From NCBI RefSeq assembly GCF_033118175.1, contig NC_083685.1, positions 129,452,501 to 129,516,500 on the forward strand: a stretch of 64,000 nucleotides of DNA. The letters run 5' to 3'. The DNA is from Dama dama (lineage: Eukaryota; Chordata; Mammalia; Artiodactyla; Cervidae). The position numbers and the translations under genes were made by a program. The first letter of the stretch is position 1; each line of letters opens with the position of its first letter. This document shows positions 46,336 to 58,363 of this stretch, piece by piece. The notes below the pieces were generated by a model. It did no database searches. It was not told where the DNA came from and saw only the letters and a list, made by a program, of their open reading frames with translations.

Positions 46336-46473
46336 AAGAACAGACACAGACAGTGTGTGGCCCCCAGAGCTGTGGTTGTCACCACTGCTTCCCGTGGTGA
46401 AGCCACCTGGGCCACTTGTCTGTCCTTCCGCCGCTTCCCCAAAACCCTAGGGGCTGTGTCACTTTCACACCTA

Positions 46474-46858
46474 TTCAGCTCAGCTCAGTCGCTCAGTCAT
46501 GTCAGACTCTGCGACCCCACAAGCTGCAGCCCACCAGGCTCCCCTGCCCATCTGCAACTCCCAGAGCCTGCTCAAACTCATGCCCATTGAGTCAGTGATG
46601 CCGCGCAACCTCTGTTGTCTCATCCTCTGTCGTCCCCTTCTCCTCCCACCTTCAATCTTTCCCAGCATCAGTGTCTTCTTTAATGAGTCAGCTCTTTGCA
46701 TCAGGTGGCCAAAGTATTGGAGTTTCAGCTTCAGCATCAGTCCTTCCCATGAACACCCAGGACTGATCTCCTTTAGGATGGACTGATTGGATCTCCTTGT
46801 AGTCCAAGGGACTCTCAAGAGTCTTCTCCCACACCACAGTTCAAAAGCATCAGTTCAC
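46474..46858 (-). mobile_element. BovB (RTE) LINE 3' end
   Basis: Antisense from the reversed tail (tcagctcagctcagtcgctcag) through gtcgtccccttctcctccc to cacaccacagttcaaaagcatcag. About 385 bp. Confidence 0.95.
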
Positions 46859-46897
46859 AACTACTACCAAATAGAAAATTCCCTAGACCTTGTTCTC

Positions 46898-46900
<3 letters not shown>

Positions 46901-46938
<38 letters not shown>

Positions 46939-46949
46939 ACACACACACC
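46901..46949 (+). repeat. (CA)n microsatellite, one interruption
   Basis: About 24 CA units with a single T interruption near 46933. Confidence 0.95.
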
Positions 46950-47459
46950 CTATGTATATGGTACATACACTTCCAGCTCAGTTTAAGAATTTTATTGCTA
47001 TTTGCTCTGAGGAAGCAACCTAAAGGAAACAAGACTGACAAGCTCAGCAATGTTAACAAAATAATTCTCAAACAGCTTATCATGCTGTCTTCTGTTTTAA
47101 ATGCTATGTACCTGCATTACTGAGCCGGCTCTGAAGGTGTTTACTGTTCTCATCTTGAAAATAAGCCTTCCATCCCATCTCGGTTAGGTGTCAGCCCTTG
47201 TGGCTTAGAGTTTACCTTGAGTTGGATCCAGATTCTCATGGATAGCGTGACATCTTAATGTCTCTCTGAGAGACCACAGTTCAATTTCCCCTTGTTGTGT
47301 AAGGAAAGCCTTTCCCCAGTGGTCTCCAAAACTCCAGTGGAAAATTTGTGATTTTTTTTTCTTATTTTGCATTTTTTTGAATTAATTTTTTTAAAAATTG
47401 AACTTCTGTTGTGTGTTTGACCTACCCACCTTCAAGCATCAACGAGCCACCTTTGTGGT

Positions 47460-47690
47460 GCTTCCCGGGAGGCACAAGCAGTACAGAACCTGCCTGCGAC
47501 GCAAGAGACACAAGAGACTGGGGTTCAATCCCTGGGTCAGGCAGATCCCCTGGAGGAGGGAATGGCAACCCACTCCACTATTCTTGCCTGGAGAATGCCA
47601 TGAACAAAGGAGCCTGGTGGGCTGTGGTCCACGAGGTCGCAAAGAGTCAGACGTGACTGAAGCGACTTAGCATGTATGCATGCACCCACC
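47460..47690 (+). mobile_element. Bov-tA SINE
   Basis: Sense copy: gcttcccgggaggcacaagcagtacagaacc head, body cctggaggagggaatggcaaccc, end gtcagacgtgactgaagcgacttagcatg. Confidence 0.93.
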
Positions 47691-48430
47691 TTTGCATTTG
47701 CGAGTTGGGCATTGATAAATAATAAAAGGAGACGATCACAGAGAGTGTGGAGTAAATACCACAGAGAGAGCAAGGTGAATGAGGGATCTGGAGGGTGGCT
47801 GGAGGCCAAGGGGAGCCCGTTTCCCAAGGGGAGCAGAGCAGGTTGGGTCCAGGAGCTGGCACTGGAGCTGAGAGATGCTCCTCAGCCAGGAGAGATCGGC
47901 TCCTGCCGTGGGTACCGAGGCTCTCAGCACAGGCCCTGTTGCCCTGTTTGTCTGCTTGCATCATGCTCCTTGTTACGGCGCTCACTGTTGCTAGCTGTAG
48001 GCTGGCTGCGCTGCCCTTGGTTCTTGGATGGCTTTAAGACCTGGTTCTCATAAGAACCTACCACCACAGGAACCCATCTGTGTTATTTTGTTGCTGAATT
48101 AATTCAAGCTTCCCTGATCAGGTAAGAACCTGGGTTTACCTGGTCTCCACAATGGCCTTCATCTCTTGTCTCTTTCATCCAGTGTGATTATCCTGAAATG
48201 TAAACAACCCTTCTCCTGTTACCGCAGGGTACGGTCCAAGCTCCACAATACAGTCCTCCAGCAGTGAAGTTAAAGGACGGGCATATGGAGATCAAAAAAA
48301 AAAAAAAAAAATGTCTGGCAGTAAAAAGTGTTTAATAGAACTTATTAAAAAGATGATTGAATGATTAGAAATGTGGTTCTCCTAATGCAAATGCATGCTA
48401 TTATATTTTTATTTCAAAGATAAAATATAG
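47691..48430. other. Upstream KCNJ16 sequence, nothing recognised
   Basis: Mixed composition, an A run at 48294-48311; no supported exon. Confidence 0.4.
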
Positions 48431-48648
48431 GGGCTTCCCAGGTGGTGCAGCAGTAAAGAATCCACCTAATAATGCAGGACACGCAGGAGATGTGTGTTCA
48501 ACCCCTGGGTCGGGAAGATCCCCTGGAGGAGGAAATGGCAACCCACTCTAGTATTCTTGCCTGGAGAATCCCATGGACAGAGGAGCCTGGTGGGCTACAG
48601 TTCATGGAATGGCAAAAGAGTTAGACATGACTTAACAAATAAACCACA
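48431..48648 (+). mobile_element. Bov-tA SINE
   Basis: Sense copy: gggcttcccaggtggtgcagcagtaaagaatcc to ggcaaaagagttagacatgacttaac, followed directly by a (TA)n tract. Confidence 0.95.
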
Positions 48649-48651
<3 letters not shown>

Positions 48652-48713
<62 letters not shown>

Positions 48714-48730
48714 TACACACACACACACAT
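48652..48730 (+). repeat. (TA)n then (CA)n compound microsatellite
   Basis: About 24 perfect TA units (48652-48700), then gtacacatacata and a short (CA)n. Long TA tracts extrude cruciforms readily. Confidence 0.95.
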
Positions 48731-48749
48731 GCGTATGCATGCATGTGTG

Positions 48750-48880
48750 GTCAGTCACTTCAGTCATGCCCAACTCTTTAGGACCCCATGGACTGTAGCC
48801 CACCAGGCTCCTCTGTCCATGGGATTCTCCAGGCAAGAATACTGGAGCAGTTTCCATGCCCTCCTGCAGGGGAAAGCCCA
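48750..48880 (-). mobile_element. Bov-tA SINE, truncated
   Basis: Antisense: gtcagtcacttcagtcatgcccaactc to about ccatgccctcctgcaggggaaagcc. The tRNA-like head is missing. Convergent to the copy at 48431-48648. Confidence 0.93.
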
Positions 48881-48946
48881 TATATATGTGTATGTGTGTG
48901 TGTGTATGTGTGCATATGTATGTATATATATATATGTGTGTGTGTA

Positions 48947-48982
<36 letters not shown>
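48881..48982 (+). repeat. (TG)/(TATG)/(TA) compound microsatellite
   Basis: Alternating tatatatg, gtgtgtgt and tatatata blocks abutting the truncated SINE. Confidence 0.95.
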
Positions 48983-50169
48983 ATTTGAACTATTTCTGGA
49001 AGTGAGTTGGCTGCATGTGACAACAGTGTGTGAATTTGGTACAGTTTCAGATCTAGCAATTCCACTTGTAACAATTTATCCTGAAGAAACCATCATGAAT
49101 GAGCAGAGAGACGTGGCTAATTTGTAGGACTCTTTGTAGTAGCAGATTATGGATATGGCTTACCATCTAATAAATGTGGGCTTGTTTCATAGGTAATGGT
49201 ACAATTGTATCATTACTCATTACTTTTAATGTAGCCATTAAATGTGATAGAGTAGAAGCATGACAGAAAAAATAGAAAATATATTGTTTGGTGGAAAAAA
49301 ATGAAAGAGGACTATAAAACATCTTGTACAATTACAATTTTTTTCAAGTTTAAATACATTTAAACATGGAGAAAAGACAGAGTGATATAAACAAACTATG
49401 GATTGTGACCCTCTCTGGTATGATATACTTTTTCTCCCCTTTTTTCTTCTAATTTGTCTATCAACATTTTCTAAAATTTTACAATGAACATGCATTTCTT
49501 CTGCAAAAAAAAAAAGCATAAACAGGTATTTTCAGCTGGTACTTTGAAGCATCCCGATTCTGAGGCTCCTTAAAGGGAAAGGAAACCAATCGCTGTCTAA
49601 AAGCATGTATTAGAACTTTTAAAAGGCAACTATAAATAGCCCAGAGAGGCTGACGGTCTTAACGGAGGTTCAAAGTCAGACACTGATGCTGTAACTTTTG
49701 CTGAAACAATTCACAGAAACAAATACAGTGACATTTAATTCATCTAAGTAAAACCAGATCTCATTTAAAACAAGGAAGTGGGGGAAGAGAGAGTTGGGTC
49801 AGGTTTGGCTGCTAGAGAAATCATGAAAGCAGATGGCCACAGATCAGGGCTACATACAGCAGAGTATATAGTTCAAGTTCAACAGGCACCTAAAGTGTCT
49901 CTTGTCCCTCAGCGCCGCCTTGTCTCCCTTCCCCTTTCCAAAACCTATTAAACTGCTGGTGCCTGCACTTCTTGGCCAGTACACTCAAGTCCGTTTTAAG
50001 GATCTTTCTTTTATCCTAATATTTGCAATTGCTTTGGAAAGAAAATGTTAAAAATTGTGCCATTTTTCAACTTGACTACTTTAAGATCTATGTCAATGGA
50101 TCTTTAAGACACAAGGAAATGATCTTTTGAGACAGATGAATTTGAAGAAGGCAATTAGAGATTTATGAT
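48983..50169. other. Upstream KCNJ16 sequence, nothing recognised
   Basis: AT-rich; no ruminant element or exon supported. Confidence 0.4.
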
Positions 50170-50468
50170 GTTGTGGTTCAGTCGCTAAGCCCTGGCTGAC
50201 TCTTCGCAAGCCCATGGACTACAGCGAGCCAAGCTCCTCTGTCCTCCACTATCTCTCGGAGTTTGCTCAGATTTATGTCGACATCTAACCATCTCACCCT
50301 CTGCCTCCCTCTTGTCTTCTGCCTCAGTCTTTCCCAGCATCAGGGTCTTTTCCAACAAGTTGGCTCTTCACATCAGGTGGCCAAAGTACTGAAGCTTCAG
50401 CTTCAGCATCAGCCCTTCCAGGATTGATTTCCTTCAGGATTGGTTGACTGGTTTGATCTCCTTGTTGA
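50170..50468 (-). mobile_element. BovB (RTE) LINE 3' end, internally deleted
   Basis: Antisense: tgttgtggttcagtcgctaagcc, cagtctttcccagcatcagggtc, gtggccaaagtactgaagc. The usual cgagtcagtgatgccatc block is partly deleted near 50280. Confidence 0.92.
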
Positions 50469-50619
50469 TGGGCCTAATGAGCTGGCCCTAGCCAGTTCTT
50501 CGTAACTCATCTTCAGAAACCTAAAATCTCCTTAGATACCTCTGCGAGCAGCAGAGGATGAGTGCCGCCGCTTTGCTTGCTTCTGAGCCCCAGTGTTTAC
50601 TGGAGTGTAGGTGATTACA

Positions 50620-50910
50620 ATGCTATCTCAGTTCCTACCCTACAGCAAAGGGAATCAGCTATATGTATACACATATCCCCTCTTTTTTGGATTTCCTTCC
50701 ATTTTAGGTCACTACAGAGCATTGAGTAGAGTCTCCTGAGCTATATGGTAGGTTCTCAAGTTATCTATCATATATGTAGTACTGTATATACATCAATCCC
50801 ATTAGAGAAAAACAAACATCATCTATCAATGCATATATGTGGGCTCTTTTAATCAAAAAATGGTACAGATGAACCCATTTCCAAAGCAGAGATGGAGACG
50901 TGTGTTTTTT
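50620..50910. mobile_element. L1 3' region with internal inversion
   Basis: 50620-50800 is antisense L1 3' end (cagcaaagggaatcagctatatgtatacacatatcccc, gagcattgagtagagtctcctgagctatatgg). From about 50800 the text turns to sense L1 (atatgtgggctcttttaatcaaaaaatggtacagatgaaccc). Confidence 0.72.
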
Positions 50911-51139
50911 TTAAGTATAGTCTATTAACCACCTGCTTCTGAGATTCTAGGGAAGCCTGTTACACCTGCAGATCTCCAGGGCCTGAAAAGCGGCAGCTCA
51001 CAGGTTGCTAGGAGGAGTAAATGAGCTATGTCCCCAAACCTGCTTTCACAGTCCCTGGCATTTAATGAGGAGTTAACTGCAGTGCTCGTAGCTATGGCTA
51101 CAGTCCAAGTATCGATCCAAATGAGGAGAGAGAGAGAGA

Positions 51140-51562
51140 GTGAAGCATGGACCTAGAGATGATCATAACTAACTGAAGTAAGTCAGACAGAGATCATATG
51201 GCATCGCTTATATGTGGAATCTAATTAAAAGGGATTTAAATGAAATTACTTACAAAATAGAAACAGACTTACAGATTTCAAAAACAAACATATGGTCCCC
51301 AAAGGGAAAATGTGGGGTGGGTGTAGGGATAGATTAGCAGTTTGGGATTAACATACATACACCACTATAGATAAAATAGATAACCAGTGCAAACCACAGT
51401 ATAGCACAGGGAACACTACTCTATACACTGCAATAACTGATATAGGAAAGAATCTGAAAAAGAATGAATGCATGTATATGTATAACTGAATCACTCTGCC
51501 ATACACCTGAAACACAGCTTTGAAAATCAGCTATACTCTAGTCAAATTAATAAAAAAGAGTG
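51140..51562 (+). mobile_element. Older L1 3' end
   Basis: Sense: catggacctagagatgatcataac, ctgaagtaagtcagacagag, cttatatgtggaatctaattaaaag, gcacagggaacactactctatacactgcaataac, ctgaaaaagaatgaatgcatgtatatgtataactgaatcactctgcc and the terminus ctatactctagtcaaattaataaaaaag. Confidence 0.92.
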
Positions 51563-51677
51563 AGAGATTGAGAGTTACCTACTATTTTACTTTTTCTAAG
51601 AATGATTACATTGTCAACTTCCATGCTTGTTTAAAATTTCCCTCCTAGCATGTAATGCCTTGATAAAACTTTCAAGG

Positions 51678-51875
51678 CTACCCAGGTAGCTCAATGGTAA
51701 AGAACTCACCTGCCAACATAGGAGACGAAAGAGATGTGAGTTCGATCCCTGAGTCGGGGAGATCCCCTGGAGTAGCAAATAGCAACCCACTAGGGAGTCC
51801 CATGGACAGAAGAGCCTGGCAAACTGCAGTCCCTAGGGTCACAGAGTCGGACATGACTGAAGTGACTTAGCATGC
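51678..51875 (+). mobile_element. Bov-tA SINE
   Basis: Sense copy: ggctacccaggtagctcaatggtaaagaactc to cacagagtcggacatgactgaagtgacttagcatg; a small deletion removes part of the ccagtattcttgcctgg block. Confidence 0.93.
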
Positions 51876-52847
51876 CCATAACCTTCAAGGAGCCATGCCA
51901 GAGGAGCCCAGAAGAACCACAACTATCACTCAGAATAGAACCCATTTCCTACTAGACACTCATGTTGCTTTCTAAATGCCAGGTCATCTATGACCAACCT
52001 AGGATAGCTCCCATGTAGTCTGATTTGGGAGCTGCACTGGTAGACCCTAACTGCCCATTCCAAAGGAAACAGATGTTATGGGAAGTGTGTGTGCTATCAT
52101 GTTTGACCTCCTCCAAGCTTGGTATGCATGGAATTCCAACCAGAAACCAAGTCTTATCTCTCTGTGGTTATATTCCCATTTGTGTGAGAATCACCTGCAA
52201 ATTATCTCATTGTTTGGCAATTACAGAGAGCCTGTTTATTAATCTATTCAATCTTCTGGGTGTCATTAAGCTCAAAAATGTCATTTGCTCATAGACCAGG
52301 AAATCCTTGGATAGTATCTACTACATCTTTGACCTTTAAATGATTGAGTGTCTGTTCTAAGCTGTCAAAATGAAAACTCATGACATCTTTACTGGGGAGG
52401 AAAGCAAAGCAACTGTGATTGGCTCTTATTTCAGTTCCCGTTTTCCTTTGTGGATACAGTCAGTTGGAGACAGTCTTCAAATAAAAGACAATTGATTTCC
52501 CTAGGAAGATTTGGATAGACAGGCCACTGAGACAATACCCTAAGCTGTGTGCTGCCTGTCACATGAGATTGGCTTTCTATTAGCCTGAGCCTTTTCAAGG
52601 GCACTTGGCAAAAAAGTGTTGCCACTCACTACAGAAAACAGAAGATTTAGGCAGCTGGCAGAAGTTAATGTGTTTGATAGACTCATGAGTTTCCATGTAT
52701 TTCATTTCCTCTGCTTCTACACTGATTGTACTTCAGTTTCCACTAGAGTGCTACAGAAGAAGAAGGAATCACCCTACCTAAGTTGGAAGGTTAGATTTCA
52801 TTATCTGTGAATGCCTATACAAACAGGGGTGACCCAGGTTAGCAATG
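51876..52847. other. Upstream KCNJ16 sequence, nothing recognised
   Basis: No ruminant repeat evident and no supported coding exon. Confidence 0.4.
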
Positions 52848-53064
52848 TTATGTTAATCGCTCAGTTGTGTCCAACTCTCTGCAAACCCTGTGGACTGTAG
52901 TCCATCAGGCACCTCTGTCCATGAAATTCTCCAGGCAAGAATACTGGAGTGGGGAGCCCTGTCCTTCTCTGAAGGGTATAAGGGGGACTCTTACCAACCC
53001 AGGGATCAAACCTGGGTCTCCTGCATTACAGGCAGATTCTTAACCATCTGAGCCACCAGAGATT
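52848..53064 (-). mobile_element. Bov-tA SINE
   Basis: Antisense: gttatgttaatcgctcagttgtgtccaactctc to ccatctgagccaccagag. It abuts the left edge of an L1 copy. Confidence 0.93.
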
Positions 53065-53337
53065 AGCAATACTTAGCTTAAAAAGAGAAGTGGTTCCTCC
53101 AGCTCTGTTTTTGTTTTTCTTTCCCAAGGTTGCCTTGGCTATTTGGGATCTTTTGCATTTCCATACAAATTGTACATGTTTTTGTTCTAATTCTATGAAA
53201 AATGCCATTGGTAAATTGATAGGGATAACATTGAATCTGTAGATTGCTTTGAATAGTATAGTCATTTTCACTATATTGATTCTTCCAACCAAGAACATGG
53301 TGTAATCTCTCTATCTGTTTGTGTTGTCTTTGATTTG
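53065..53337 (-). mobile_element. L1 ORF2 segment, inverted 5' part of a split L1
   Basis: Antisense L1 ORF2 coding text; the minus-strand translation includes GRINIVKMTILFKAIYRFN and LPMAFFIELEQ, typical of the ORF2 region after the reverse transcriptase. Together with 53338-53432 it looks like one L1 insertion whose 5' part is inverted. Confidence 0.88.
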
Positions 53338-53676
53338 GTAACCTAGATGGGTGGGATGGGGGGTAGGTGGGAAGGAGACCCAGAAGGGAGCAGATCTATG
53401 TATACATATGGCTGTTTGCCTCATTGTAAAGCAACTATGCATGTTAAGCTGCTTCAGTCATGTCTGACTCTGCAACCCTATGGATTGTAGCCCACCGGGC
53501 TCCTCTGTCCCTGGGATCCTCCAGGCAGGAATCCTGAAGTGGGCTGACATTTCCTACTCCAAGGGATCTCCCCTACCCAGAGATTGTACTCGGGTCTCCT
53601 TTGTCTCCTGCATTGGCAGGTGGACTCTTTACCACTAGTGCCACATGGGAAGTCCCAAGACAACTATACTCCAAAA
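53338..53676 (+). mobile_element. L1 3' end, interrupted by a SINE
   Basis: Sense L1 3'UTR: tgggtgggatggggggtaggtgggaaggag...cattgtaaagcaactat, interrupted at 53438 and resuming at 53661 with caactatactccaaaag. Confidence 0.82.
53439..53660 (-). mobile_element. Bov-tA SINE nested in L1
   Basis: Antisense copy: gcatgttaagctgcttcagtcatgtctgactc to agtgccacatgggaagtccc. Flanked by CAACTAT at 53432-53438 and 53661-53667, a probable target duplication derived from the L1. Confidence 0.93.
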
Positions 53677-54031
53677 GAAAAAGAAGAAGAAGTGATATGT
53701 TCCCAGCATTTCTTGGGCTGGAATATTCACTGAGTTGAACACTGGGGAGTTGAGTCTAAAGCAGATGGGTGCACCTTCCCCTTAAATCTCCAGGTAAGAT
53801 GTAAAGTAAGTCTTTCACCTGCACTGTAAAAGGCTCTATCCTAGCAATGCCTGTAAGGAGCTGGAAGGTCATGGAAACAGCCTCTGCATATTCTTCAATT
53901 CAATCAACCTTTAACTACATGTGAGGCACTGTGAGGACTATTCCCAAGAATTACAAGGGCGATTACTGCCCTGGAGCTGACATCAGTCTTGCCAAGGACA
54001 CCCCACAAGCTCTGTCAAGACAGCCCCCGGA

Positions 54032-54185
54032 GGGACTTCTCTATTGATCTACTGGTTAAGAACCTGCCTTGCAAGGCAGGGGACGTGGGTTTGATTCCTG
54101 TTCAGGGAACAATGATTCCATGTGCCGAAGTGCAACTGGACCCACACGCCACAACTAGAGTTCATAACATGAAGGTGGCATCACG
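54032..54185 (+). mobile_element. CHR-type SINE, truncated
   Basis: Sense head gggacttctctattgatctactggttaagaacctgcc, gcaaggcaggggacgtgggtttgattcctg, and body start gtgccgaagtgcaactgg...cacaactagag. Confidence 0.85.
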
Positions 54186-56019
54186 TTGTAGATCCAAAAG
54201 AAAGGTGTTTAGGTTTGAGACCTCTCCCAGCATTTAAGGTGCAAAAGGCACCTCCCCAGGGTTCGGCTTTTGTACTTAATACTTGATTTTCTAGGCAAAC
54301 GAAGAAAGATGGTGGCATAGATAAACCATAGGAGGAAAGAAGTGAGAAATCAATTTGCATTTGGCTTGGCATAAATCACAGGCTCTGAAAAGCGTGCCCC
54401 ATTTCTGTATATCGCTGGCTCATAAAACAACTTTCTGTTCCCTGAATCCAAGCTATCAGAGAGGCAGGATGTAATCAAGGGGAACATTCTGGGTAGTTGA
54501 GCAAAAGGTAGTTTATGAATTTTTATTTTTAATTCCTTGGGCTAATTCATCCAGCAAATAATCTGCCTATGGAAATTCAAGAGGTGCTAGGCTTGAACAA
54601 ATAGACAGAATCCCCACATCCAAGTCAAAATTCATTCTTAGCCAAGAACATACACAGCACAGTGATGTGGAGAGAGATTTCCAATATGTTTTGAAAATTC
54701 CTCAATTTTTAGCTACTGATTTTATTAAAAATCATTCATAACTATTGTAACTGTAGCTGCCTTTCATGTGAGGCTGACTAGAGGAGTTAACGAAGAGGCA
54801 TCTTTTCTCTGGTAATAAAATAACTTTTGGCTTCGACTTAATCAAAATGCCAGCTTGCACCCATATAAGGGAGATAACATTTCTGAAAAATTCATTCAAT
54901 TGATGAGCCTTGGCGGTACTGCAGAAGTTTAAAATCTTAACAGAAAGAATATGCTATGAACTAAAATAACTGTTTTCCCTTCATAGAATCTAGGACCAGG
55001 GGAAGAACTATTGGTTTTTTAACTGAGAAATGTAAATATCATTGACAATTTAAACTCCCAAACCTCATGCAAATTTCCCGTAGAAAAACAAACTGGATAC
55101 CCTTGAAAAAAATCAGAAGCCTGCCCTCAAAGACATGAGTACATTCAACAGCTTGTGAATATACTCATGCCAGCTTCCACACCCACAGACATTCAAGAGA
55201 GGAGACGTAATAGGTTGAGGGGATATTTGCTCTCTTAATCATTTGGATTTGGCTACATGGCACTACAATCTTGTGAAATCCACTCCCCAGCACCACCAAC
55301 CAAGGGCTGCCATTTGATTCTTGGGTTCTGGGTCCCAGGGCTGAGACCCAATATCTATGTCTGTGCCATCAAGCCAAACTGGTGTCCACCTCCTGTCCCC
55401 TGCAGGGCCATGCATGACCTTTATTCTTGTCATCTGAATCTAAGAACACTCATTGTCATGAAGCAACACATCAGGATGTGTGGGCATAAAGTCCTGGTCC
55501 GTTTCCACTAGCAGACTTTACTGTCAGTTCAATCGAACAGCACGAAGCAAAATCTCAGCCCTCTAATAGGTGATGGCCAGGCAATTGAGTGATGCATCCT
55601 GGGAGGTCCCACCCACAGGCAACATGCGATGCTCATCAAGTCCTTCCAGGTGCTCCCAGGCTCCATGCCGGTGACACTGGCTCCTCTGTCCTGCTGGGTC
55701 TCTTCTCGAGGGTCCTCAGTTCTGTGGCACTCTTTCATAGTCCTAAGAGCAAGCTCCAAACCCCTGTTTTGTTATACCTTCTTTTGGTTTGCAAATTAAC
55801 AAACTAAATGGTAGAGAAATGGAATTGTTCACTGCCTATCATAGAGGTGAAAAGTGAAAGAAAGGATTGCAGCCCAGATCTCCAAAGCTAGTTTCTAGAT
55901 GGTGCATGAGAGTGAACGTCATCATCTTGGGTGCACATATCCTTTGTATACAATACCTGAAGCAGGTTTCCTAGAATTAAGTGTGCTATTCCTATTAAAA
56001 AGCCAAGACACCATTTTTC
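54186..56019. other. Upstream KCNJ16 sequence, nothing recognised
   Basis: About 1.8 kb with no ruminant insertion. Several short open frames exist but none shows family resemblance. Confidence 0.4.
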
Positions 56020-56465
56020 CAACAAAGGTCTGCATAGTCAAAGCTATGGTTTTTCCAGTAGTCATGCATGGATGTGAGAGTTGATCATAAAGAAGGCTGA
56101 GTGCTGAAGAACTAATGCTTTCAAATTGTGGTGCTGGAGAAGACTTCTTAGAGTCCCTTGGACAGCCAGGAGATCAAACCAGTCAGTCCTAAAGGAAATC
56201 AACCCTGAATATTCATTGTAAGAACTGATGCTCAAGCTGAAAGTCCAATACTTTGGCCACCTGATACTCACTGGAAAAGACCCTAATGCTGGAAAAGATG
56301 GAAAGCAGGAGGAGAAGCAGATGATAGAGGATGAGATGGTTGGATGGCATCACTGACTCGATGGACATGAGTTTGAGTAAGCCCTGGGAGATAGCCAAGC
56401 CTGGTGTGCTGCAGTCCATGGGGTCGCAAAGAGTCAGACACGACTGAGCCACTGAACAACAATGA
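56020..56465 (+). mobile_element. BovB (RTE) LINE 3' end
   Basis: Sense: caaaggtctgcatagtcaaagctatggtttttccagtagtcatgcatggatgtgagagttg through gatggacatgagtttgag to gtcagacacgactgagccactgaacaac. The frame is broken by small indels. Confidence 0.94.
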
Positions 56466-56990
56466 CGATGCTATTCCTGTAACTGTAAACACGCAGGTTG
56501 TGGGAAAATATTTGAGCATCTGAGGTTGTTTTTGTGCTTTCCTGAACTATGTCTAGCCACTCCACTGATAAGATCAGCCCTTGATGTGCACACAAGCCTC
56601 AGAGACGGCCAACCAGCAAACCACCTGACCAAACCATGCAGAATCTAATGAAGGCCAGCAAGGGAGGAGGCCAGAGGAGGCCCAGCGCTGGGGTAGGGGT
56701 GGGGTAATGCCACCCGTGAGAGCAGACAGGCCGATGCCTTTTCATGGAGAAGAACCTTTCCACTGGTGAGATGACAGGGCCCGCGGGTGGGTTGGAGGGA
56801 AGACCCGTTGCCACTGGACGCCCTTTGAAATTGAGCCAAAGTGTTTGAACACAAAGGGAAAAGCAATCCCGTGTGGGTGATGTCACAGAGCATCCTGAGG
56901 AAAGGGGCAAGGATAAAGCTTCCTACTGCTCGGATCCAAAGAACACAAGCTTGTTTTGGCATCAGTTCCTTCTGCAACCAGAAGCGTGAC
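56466..56990. other. Upstream KCNJ16 sequence, nothing recognised
   Basis: Moderately GC-rich DNA with no named element. Confidence 0.4.
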
Positions 56991-57315
56991 TCTTTTTTTT
57001 TTTTTTTTTCTTTTTAAGTGTGGGTCTTCGGTGCTGCACAGGGCAGGCTTCTCTCTAGTTGCGGCAGGTGGAGGCTCCTCCTTGTGGTGATGCATGCGCT
57101 TCTCATTGTGGAGGCTTCTCTTGTGGCAAAGTATGGGCTCTAGGGCATGCGGACTTCAGGAGGCGCGGCTCCCAGGCTCCAGAGCACAGGCTCAATAACT
57201 GTGGCTCCCGGGCTTAACTGCTCTACACCACGTGGGATCTTCCCAGACCGGGGATCAAACCCATGTCTCCTGCATGGGTAGATGGAGTCTTTACCACTGA
57301 ACCAAGAGGGAGGAA
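56991..57315 (-). mobile_element. CHR-type tRNA-derived SINE, near full length
   Basis: Antisense: a T run (56991-57010), gtgtgggtcttcggtgctgcac, the body ggaggcttctcttgtggcaaagtatgggctctagg, and the reversed head ccggggatcaaacccatgtctcctgc...ttaccactgaaccaagaggga. Confidence 0.9.
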
Positions 57316-58363
57316 TAGACTATTCTTAAAAGAGAGAAAAAGAACTCACATGGGAGCACAACTCTGATACACAAACTAACGCACCCAGGACCACGTCTGC
57401 TCTAGGTGGCTACAAACCTCCGGAGGTACTATCCTCTGCCTTCTCATCCCAGGGCCAGGCATGAAGCAAGTTGGAACCACCCTTATCACCCAAAGTTCTC
57501 CTAAGTCATTTGAACTCGCCACTACAAAGCCATCTGGCCTTTCCCCCCAGCACACCCGGACAGAAGCTGGCCATGACCTGCCCTTGACCTTGCTGCTTTC
57601 TCCTGCCTCCCCCCTGCCCCCTCCTGTCCTCCCCACGTGGTCTGCACTGCACGCCGCATGCACTGTGGACCTCAAGGACCTTCAAGTCCATAATGCATTT
57701 GATTTTTCCCTGAGACTCATGGCCACACCTGACTGCCCATCTCATAAAACAATACAAAGCAATCTAAGCGTGGGAGGACCGAAATCACATTTCCATCTTC
57801 ACTGCAAAAGAAGTGCCCCTGGGGGAAGAATGTACTATGTTCCAGTCCAGATTTTTTTAGAGGGAAAGGAGTGCCTTCTTCCACTGCAGAGGTTCACATT
57901 ACGGCCCTGTGCATGGAGGACTGCATGTTCTGAGCCTTGCAGCCTCAGAGGTCATCATTAAGCCTGATGCAGCAGCTGGTGGTGGAATACGGCTGGCTAT
58001 GCTCACGGCTGCAGCCGGTGGGCCTGGGGAGCTCGGAGGGTCAGCTGCATGGCTGGGAGCACATATTTAGGGAGAAGACGGTGATGCCTTTCTAGGTACC
58101 ACATCTAATGTGTGTGGACTGAGAGGCAATAGGATGGCCAGACCCCAGAGGCCAAGGATTTTGGATTGTCCACTGGAGTGGGACACTGGCTGTGCTTGGA
58201 GGGAGGCCCCCCAGCGACTGTGGACGAATGGGGATTCAGCGGGGCTGATGGAAGAGAGTGTGGGGGGAAGGACTCGGAGGGCTTTTGTGTTCGCTTCTTA
58301 GCCATGTAGTGAGAGGCCGACAAGGAAAGGGAAATACAGGGCTGCGCAGTTCAGGAGAGGCTG
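57316..58363. other. GC-rich upstream KCNJ16 sequence, nothing recognised
   Basis: Contains a 166-codon open frame (57461-57961, plus) of proline/serine-rich composition without recognisable domains; I do not call it a gene. Confidence 0.35.

Noticed and set aside
57461..57961. 166-codon plus-strand open frame
   Set aside because: No domain, low-complexity Ser/Pro composition, no supported splice context.
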